Assembly: GCF_900188005.1 (NCBI RefSeq)
Contig: NZ_FZNR01000031.1
Location: 1-64,000, forward strand
Reading direction: 5' to 3'
Source of the DNA: Actinoplanes regularis
Lineage (GTDB): Bacteria; Actinomycetota; Actinomycetes; Mycobacteriales; Micromonosporaceae
DNA: 64,000 nucleotides
The position numbers and the translations under genes were made by a program. Below are positions 60,805 to 64,000 of this stretch, piece after piece. The notes under the pieces were generated by a model. It had not been told where the DNA came from. It made no database searches and saw only the letters and a program-made list of their open reading frames with translations. The stretch's first letter is position 1. Each line of letters opens with the position of its first letter.

Positions 60805-61401
60805 TCAGGTGGTCTCGGGCTTTGCGATCGAGCCGTCGAGACTCCAGGTGGCGCCAACGCGCGCCGGGTACCGTCCGGTGGAGCCATCGATGCCCAGGTA
60901 CCGAGAGTGGTAGGGCTCGTCGGTGCGGGGCCGTCGGCCGATCACCTCTGTGGAGCCGGGCGGGGTTCCTTTGGGCCGCACCTCGTAGCGCTCGGACACG
61001 ACCCTGACGTAGTCGATGTCAGAGGCGAACGGCCTGTAGTCGCCGCGCAGGATGGTGCCGCCGAGTCGGTCGCAGCAGCGGACGATGACCGGATACCAGC
61101 CGGTCAGGGCGACAGTGACGGTGTGGCCGCAGGACAGGTCGAACTCGAATACGCATAGCCGGTACTCCACCTCGCCGTCGGCGGTCGTGCTGGTGGGCGC
61201 GGATGGTGCGCACGGCTGGCAGATCGGACCGAGGTCGGGCTGATATCCGGCGTCACATGCCTCGCAGGCGATGCGCAGGCATGCGCGGCATTCGCCCGAT
61301 GCGATGCGGTCGAGTGGGGTGCCGCAGAAGCCGCAGCCGCCGTTGAGGCATGCGTCGGTGTGGTGACCTGGGCGGTGCTGGTGGCAGGGGTGATCACGCA
61401 T
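60805..61401 (-). CDS. zinc-binding hypothetical protein
   Basis: 198 residues. The N-terminal 70 contain multiple CxxC-like pairs: CLNGGCGFCGTPLDR, ECRACLRIACEACD and CQPCAPS. The C-terminal part is beta-rich (VEYRLCVFEFDLSCGHTVTV, DYVRVVSERYEVRPKG). It resembles a small metal-binding structural or regulatory protein; no specific family recognised. The start (ATG at 61401) overlaps the stop of the next gene upstream by 8 bp, so they are cotranscribed. Confidence 0.65.
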   Translation of the reverse strand: MRDHPCHQHRPGHHTDACLNGGCGFCGTPLDRIASGECRACLRIACEACDAGYQPDLGPICQPCAPSAPTSTTADGEVEYRLCVFEFDLSCGHTVTVALTGWYPVIVRCCDRLGGTILRGDYRPFASDIDYVRVVSERYEVRPKGTPPGSTEVIGRRPRTDEPYHSRYLGIDGSTGRYPARVGATWSLDGSIAKPETT

Positions 61402-61822
61402 GCTGGCCTCGGCTCAGGTGCTGGCCGATGGTCGCGGGGATCAGCCCGTGGCCGGTTCGGGTTGCCGGTTCGCTGATGCGTCGCCAGCCCGCGAACTCGC
61501 AGGCCAGCCATGTGGCTCCTGCGTCCGGGTGGAAGACAGTGACGACGTCACCGGTCGACAGTGAACGTAGCTTCAGCAGCTGGTAGGTGCAGGCGAGTAG
61601 GAAGTCGATCTCTCCGTCGTTGGTCGTTCTTCCCCGGAGGCCCTGTAGCTGGTCGAGGTCGGCGTTGAATACGTGGTAGGCCCAGTCGGCGATCTGCTCC
61701 GGACTGGTCTTGGCGGGTAGGTGCCGCCAGTGGGAGATGACCTTCGTGAGGGGGTGGCCGGGCTGGTACTGGAGGAAGCGGGTGCCAAGGTTGTGGTAGA
61801 CGGCGATGTAGAACAGGATCAT
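61394..61822 (-). CDS. hypothetical protein
   Basis: 142 residues from the ATG at 61822 (MILFYIAVYHNLGTRFLQYQ), preceded by AAAGG; the longer frame from 61867 is less likely. The protein has a hydrophobic start, a helical middle (SPEQIADWAYHVFNADLDQL) and a conserved-looking C-terminal domain (VVTVFHPDAGATWLACEFAG). It overlaps the zinc-binding protein gene downstream. Similar gene sets (small unknown protein, zinc protein, sigma-like gene) recur in actinobacterial accessory islands, but this is from memory. Function unknown. Confidence 0.6.
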   Translation of the reverse strand: MILFYIAVYHNLGTRFLQYQPGHPLTKVISHWRHLPAKTSPEQIADWAYHVFNADLDQLQGLRGRTTNDGEIDFLLACTYQLLKLRSLSTGDVVTVFHPDAGATWLACEFAGWRRISEPATRTGHGLIPATIGQHLSRGQHA

Positions 61823-61857
61823 GATGGAGCCTTTCGCTGATGTCTGAGCGGAATTCA

Positions 61858-62440
61858 TGCCGGGCACGCCGGTGCGGTGAGGGCGGCCTGCATGTGGTGG
61901 AGGGCTCGCCGTTCCATGCTGCGGCGCTGCGGTCCATGAGCCGGGCGGCGGCGTCGCGCGGGTAGCCGTCGAGGTATCGCAGCTGGATCGCGCGCCGCTG
62001 AGCTCGGGTTAGCCGTGCCATCGCGTGGGCGAGGGTGATCCGGCCGAGCGGCAGGCACGCCACCGGCGGCCGGGGCGGCGGGTGCGGGAGGGTGGTCGCG
62101 GACGGCGTACGCGGCGCGGACGTACCGGCGGCGAGACCAGTCGTGCTGGTTGCGTGCCTTCGCGGCGTGCCAGATGAACCAGCCGGGCAAGTCGAGCAGC
62201 GCGGCGGACAGGTCCGCTAGGGCGCCGGTAAACGCCTCCTGCACGGAGGTCCGGGATGGCGTCGCGATCGCGGCCCCGGAGGCGAACGCTGACGTAGCGG
62301 GTGACCGGTTCTCGGAAGGTGAGGTAGAGCTCGGCGAAAGCGTCGCGGTCGCCGAGCTGGGCGCGGCCGAGCAGCGCCAGGATGTGCGGCGCGACTTCCG
62401 GATGCCGGCGGCGGGAAGACGCAGCGGGGTGGTGGCGTGC
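61858..62440 (-). pseudogene. decayed ECF-type sigma factor gene (three frameshifts)
   Basis: Sigma-70 region 2 is recognisable in one frame (ALLGRAQLGDRDAFAELYLT, REPVTRYVSVRLRGRDRDAI) and continues in a second frame with VQEAFTGALADLSAALLDLP and HAAKARNQHDWSRRRYVRAA. Region 4 is in a third frame (MARLTRAQRRAIQLRYLDGY, DAAARLMDRSAAA), and its last helix is back in the second frame (RRALHHMQAALTAPACPA). At least three indels separate the pieces, so no full protein can be made. Normal ECF sigma factors combine region 2 and region 4 in about 170-200 residues, which fits the span. Sequencing errors could explain some of the indels but not comfortably all. Confidence 0.6.
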
Positions 62441-62515
62441 TGAGGTCGGGGTACGGCATGGGGTTCCCCCGTCCATGAGGGATGGAGTCCGGGCCGGCCG
62501 AAGATGTGGTGCCGG

Positions 62516-62977
62516 TTACTGCGTAAGACCGTGCAGCAGTAGGAGAGCCTCTTTGAGGTGGCCCGCGAGCAGCTCGCTGTTGGCGCCGGCGGCGCTGAGG
62601 CTGTCGGTGGTGGCTCGTAGCACCCCGCCCGGCGCTTCGGCGGTGCCGAGGTATGCGCGGGCGTCGGTGTTCGAGGCGATGCGCTGGATCGTTCGGGTCA
62701 GGTGCGCCTGGATCAGGTTGAGACCGCATAGCAGCCGGGCCAGTTCGGTGAGGTCTTGGAGCGCGGCGGCGTGAGTCATGGTGTCGCCGAGATGCTCGAC
62801 GCCCAGCAGGATCACGTAGGTCATCGCGACGATGACCGCCGGGCCGACGCCTGGATCGCTTCTGATCATCTGGGCGAACTGGTCGATGACGGCCTGGCGG
62901 TCGTGGTCGAGCTTGGGGGCGGCGGGGAACTGGTCGAACCAGTCGGTGTCGGGCAGGTACCAGCCGGGTTTGAGCAT
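62516..62977 (-). CDS. hypothetical helical protein
   Basis: 153 residues starting MLKPGWYLPDTDWFDQFPAA, preceded by AGGAGG. Almost entirely helical from residue 25 to the end (AVIDQFAQMIRSDPGVGPAV, LQDLTELARLLCGLNLIQAH, LLAGHLKEALLLLHGLTQ). Similar short proteins with a YLPDTDWF start are seen in actinobacterial accessory islands (memory-based). A hairpin lies in its 5' leader at 63003-63026. No function assigned. Confidence 0.65.
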   Translation of the reverse strand: MLKPGWYLPDTDWFDQFPAAPKLDHDRQAVIDQFAQMIRSDPGVGPAVIVAMTYVILLGVEHLGDTMTHAAALQDLTELARLLCGLNLIQAHLTRTIQRIASNTDARAYLGTAEAPGGVLRATTDSLSAAGANSELLAGHLKEALLLLHGLTQ

Positions 62978-63002
62978 GTCGTCCTCCTGGGGACAGCAAG
63001 AA

Positions 63003-63026
63003 GGCGGCCATCGGGTGATGGCCGCC
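63003..63026 (-). promoter_or_regulatory. hairpin in the 5' leader of the 153-residue protein gene
   Basis: GGCGGCCATC and GATGGCCGCC form a perfect 10-bp stem with a 4-nt loop, followed on the minus strand by TTCTTGCT and then the AGGAGG ribosome binding site of the gene starting at 62977. It may act as an attenuator or as the terminator of upstream transcription. Confidence 0.45.
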
Positions 63027-63794
63027 GTAGGAAAAGCCGTAGGAAAAGGGGTGTGGGTTACCGCGCCCTGGCGCGTCAGCGGCGAGCGTCAGCATGTGGA
63101 GTGCCAGATCCGAGGCACGCGGCGGCGGCCGACCGTGTTGGTGGGCGCGATGCCGTCGCGCAGGGCAGGGGATTAGGACACAGAAGTAAGAAGGAGAACC
63201 TCCAGCATATGGGGACCAGCGGTCCCGGCTGCTGGGCTGTCAGATCCGCCCGTCTGGCAGAACCTGACAGCCGGTGAGTCCCGCAGTCCATGTCAGGTCT
63301 CCCGCTCGAGCGGGACCATGCGGGACACCGGCGAATTCCCGCTCGACGGGACTTGCCGCAGCCGGCGCTCCCGCTGGACGGTCGAGGCGGAGCGGGACCG
63401 CCCGCCGGGACTCGTTCGACGGCTGCCGGTCCGGCAGGTCCCGCTCCGTCACGAATCACGGGCGGCCCACCGGTCACTGGCGGATCGCCGGTGACCGATG
63501 AGACCGGGACCGCTGGCGCGGGCAGTGGACCGCGCGCCAAACAGCGTTGGGCGACCCGGTCAGGTTCCCGGTTCTGACCCCCTGGCACCCGTCAGGTTCC
63601 GGATCCGGCCCCGCGATACCTGTCAGGTTGGGGGTAGCGGCCCACAAGGTGACTTACCACGGTGGACAGTCTGATCCGTCCCCGTCCGTCTTCTCGCGAC
63701 TTTACGTCAGGCGGGATACAGTGACGAGGCTTCCGGGCGGTAAATAGTGTCTGAGCTGCCCGGACACTCGGATCTGCCGCGCTCGGCGCAGGGG
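63027..63794. other. non-coding region with many short GC-rich repeats
   Basis: About 770 bp with no convincing gene. CGGGAC occurs six times between about 63310 and 63510, interspersed with its complement; CCCGCTCGAGCGGG is a perfect palindrome near 63302-63315. GTCAGGTT occurs at 63559, 63591 and 63622 with 32- and 31-bp spacing (iteron-like). CTGTCAG/CTGACAG and GGTCAC/GTGACC pairs are also present. Regions of this type can be replication or transfer origins or multiple operator sites; a specific role cannot be proven from sequence. Confidence 0.5.
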
Positions 63795-64000
63795 TTAGCA
63801 GCGGCGCAGAACCAAGACATCCTCGTGCGCGATTAGGTGAACAGGGACCCCTTCGGCGCGGGCTCGGCGCACGGCCATGAGCCCGAACATGGAGGCGCGG
63901 TGCACGATCTGGCCGTCGCGGACGGCGGCGAGCATCGCCGCGCACCGTTGCACCGGGACCAGCCCCACCGACCGGGCGACGGCGAGCAGTTCGCCGGGTA
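63795..64000 (-). CDS. hypothetical protein, partial (5' end outside the window)
   Basis: The minus-strand frame from the window edge reads PGELLAVARSVGLVPVQRCA, AMLAAVRDGQIVHRASMFGL and HEDVLVLRRC, then stops with TAA at 63795. Coding-type third positions are evident. The 5' part lies beyond 64000, so length and start are unknown. Ala/Arg-rich helices are visible; no domain recognised. It borders the repeat-rich non-coding region. Confidence 0.55.
   Translation of the reverse strand, partial: PGELLAVARSVGLVPVQRCAAMLAAVRDGQIVHRASMFGLMAVRRARAEGVPVHLIAHEDVLVLRRC

Overview
The DNA is very GC-rich, with strong G/C preference at third codon positions. The gene families (NADAR, DUF574-type methyltransferase, DUF1023 hydrolase, GPP34, FxLD lanthipeptide, type I-G CRISPR-Cas) point to a filamentous actinomycete, probably Micromonosporaceae/Actinoplanes-like. 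The genus is an inference. No rRNA or tRNA gene was recognised.

Layout. (1) 1-10 kb is a mobile-element trap. A NADAR gene and a small acidic protein are followed by a group II intron with its maturase (about 2.0-4.45 kb) and a SUKH-like gene. Next come an IS5-family remnant, two identical tandem IS701-family elements that share one TTAG between them, and an IS5-family element inserted into the last TTAG copy. (2) 10.4-22.1 kb holds a giant secreted Rhs/YD-repeat protein with duplicated discoidin-like domains, a LamG-like domain and a nuclease-like C-terminus. A pentapeptide-repeat protein (candidate immunity or partner) follows. (3) 22.1-25.98 kb has a gene-poor stretch with a strong hairpin, a small membrane protein, a PD-(D/E)xK nuclease-like gene, a frameshifted gene and a further IS5-family element with a two-frame transposase. 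(4) 26.0-39.3 kb is a type I-G (formerly I-U) CRISPR-Cas locus: array 1, then csb1(cas7)-csb2(cas5/6)-cas3(HD at the C-terminus)-Cas8/Csb3-like-cas4/1-cas2, then array 2 with 44 repeats. The two arrays have paralogous leaders of identical length (170 nt) but repeats that differ in the hairpin loop.

(5) 39.4-42.0 kb, all minus strand: a lipoprotein, a DUF1023-type hydrolase and a small ESX-type helical protein. (6) 42.2-51.2 kb, minus strand: an FxLD-family class I lanthipeptide cluster with methyltransferases, precursor, split LanB, LanC, an unknown protein and an HTH protein. A hairpin between precursor and lanB could set their expression ratio. (7) 51.3-56.6 kb: GNAT acetyltransferases, an APC-type permease, a GPP34 protein and an XRE/TPR-type regulator. 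(8) 56.7-64 kb: accessory minus-strand genes. They include an overlapping gene pair that shares an amyloid-like motif (candidate amyloid-signalling module), a zinc-ribbon protein, a GGDEF protein, a decayed sigma factor and a non-coding region rich in short repeats.

Most promising for novelty are the overlapping pair at 56.7-58.2 kb with the shared [I/L][I/V]QAxQI motif, and the twin CRISPR arrays served by one I-G operon.
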